Assembly: GCA_002479815.1 (NCBI GenBank)
Contig: DLPA01000149.1
Coordinates: 1-5,390, forward strand
From: a bacterium UBA7470
Lineage (GTDB): Bacteria; Pseudomonadota; Gammaproteobacteria; Burkholderiales; Burkholderiaceae_C
Direction of reading: 5' to 3'
Length of the DNA: 5,390 nucleotides
Position numbers and translations under genes: made by a program. The first letter of the stretch is position 1. Each line of letters starts with the position of its first letter. Shown here piece after piece: positions 4,863 to 5,390 of the stretch. Under the pieces are notes generated by a model. The model made no database searches and was not told where the DNA came from. It saw only the letters and a program-made list of their open reading frames with translations.

Positions 4863-5390
4863 TTAATTGCAAGTCGTGGCGATCAGGGTTTTGATGGCTT
4901 GCGCGTCGGCGGGCATCACGCGCACGCGCTTGGGCAAGTCTTCAATGCCGTTGAATTTAGCGGGACGCTCGGGCAAGTGGCCCAAGGCTTCTTGGATGGT
5001 CTCGGCAAATTTGATGGGCAAGGCGGTTTCCAACACGATCATGGGCACGCCTGCAGCTTGGCGCTCCCGCGCCACTTTCACGCCGTCGGCGGTGTGGGTG
5101 TCTATGGTCTGACCGAAACGCTCGTAAGTGTCTTTGATCGTGACCAAGCGGTTGGCGTGTGTGCTTTTGCCGCTTTGGAAACCGTAGCGTTGGGCGGCCT
5201 GTGCAAATAGGGGATCGGCGCTCAAATCGAACTGCCCGTGGCGAGCGAGTTGGGGGCCGAACAAGTCGGCGGTGCGTGCGGCATCGCGGCCCAACAAATC
5301 GAACACAAAGCGTTCAAAGTTGCTGGCTTTGGAGATGTCCATCGAGGGGCTGGAGGTTTCAAACGTGTCGGCACTGCCACGCACGCGGTA
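4863..5390 (-). CDS. thrC: Threonine synthase, C-terminal part (runs off right edge)
   Basis: PLP enzyme that converts O-phosphohomoserine and water to threonine and phosphate, the last step of threonine synthesis. The frame is open from the window edge to a TAA at 4863-4865, giving 175 C-terminal residues of a protein usually near 470. The fragment begins YRVRGSADTFETSSPSMDIS, followed by KASNFERFVFDLLGRD, the region that in this bacterial ThrC family follows the PLP-domain core. Further on are IDTHTADGVKVA and IVLETALPIKFAETIQEALG, typical of the C-terminal third. The PLP-binding lysine lies outside the window. The GTG at 5382-5384 is an internal valine codon, not a start. mobB follows on the same strand after 282 bp occupied mainly by the palindrome. 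The C-terminus looks full-length, so the repeat has not truncated it. Confidence 0.93.
   Translation of the reverse strand, partial: YRVRGSADTFETSSPSMDISKASNFERFVFDLLGRDAARTADLFGPQLARHGQFDLSADPLFAQAAQRYGFQSGKSTHANRLVTIKDTYERFGQTIDTHTADGVKVARERQAAGVPMIVLETALPIKFAETIQEALGHLPERPAKFNGIEDLPKRVRVMPADAQAIKTLIATTCN

Noticed and set aside
5382..5384. GTG at 5384 as a start giving a 173-residue protein
   Set aside because: The frame stays open upstream to the window edge, and the protein is plainly the C-terminal part of threonine synthase, so this is an internal valine codon.

Overview
The window is a stretch of bacterial chromosome of about 5.4 kb, most likely from a betaproteobacterium of the order Burkholderiales. 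Comamonadaceae (the Limnohabitans/Rhodoferax/Acidovorax neighbourhood) is my best guess. The evidence is the style of the ParE, MoeA and ThrC proteins, the GC-rich genes, and the short AT-rich spacers, one of which holds a palindromic repeat. The placement is recognition from memory, not a database result.

Layout, left to right: (1) 1-437, minus: the N-terminal 145 codons of a major facilitator superfamily (MFS) transporter that runs off the left edge. (2) 438-587: a divergent intergenic region with a good -10 box for parE and two small inverted repeats. (3) 588-2612, plus: complete parE, the ATPase/TOPRIM subunit of topoisomerase IV. (4) 2633-3973, minus: complete moeA, converging on parE across only 20 bp. 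(5) 4044-4580, minus: complete mobB with a GTG start and a clear Shine-Dalgarno sequence. (6) 4581-4862: a spacer holding a 222-bp imperfect palindrome with 29-bp terminal inverted repeats (4640-4861). (7) 4863-5390, minus: the C-terminal 175 residues of threonine synthase (thrC), running off the right edge.

thrC, mobB and moeA all point left and could be read as one unit. MoeA inserts molybdate into molybdopterin, and MobB is the GTP-binding partner of the guanylyltransferase that makes the guanine dinucleotide form, so these two act in consecutive steps of molybdenum cofactor synthesis. thrC (threonine synthesis) and parE (chromosome decatenation) are housekeeping neighbours with no visible functional link to them.

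I see no defence system, phage gene, transposase, CRISPR array, tRNA or rRNA. The genes are ordinary. The one structure the genes do not explain is the palindrome between thrC and mobB. It is symmetric in exact register over its whole length. It begins one base after the thrC stop codon, may supply part of a promoter for mobB, and contains a terminator-like hairpin on the plus strand. It looks like a miniature non-autonomous repeat (MITE- or REP-like).
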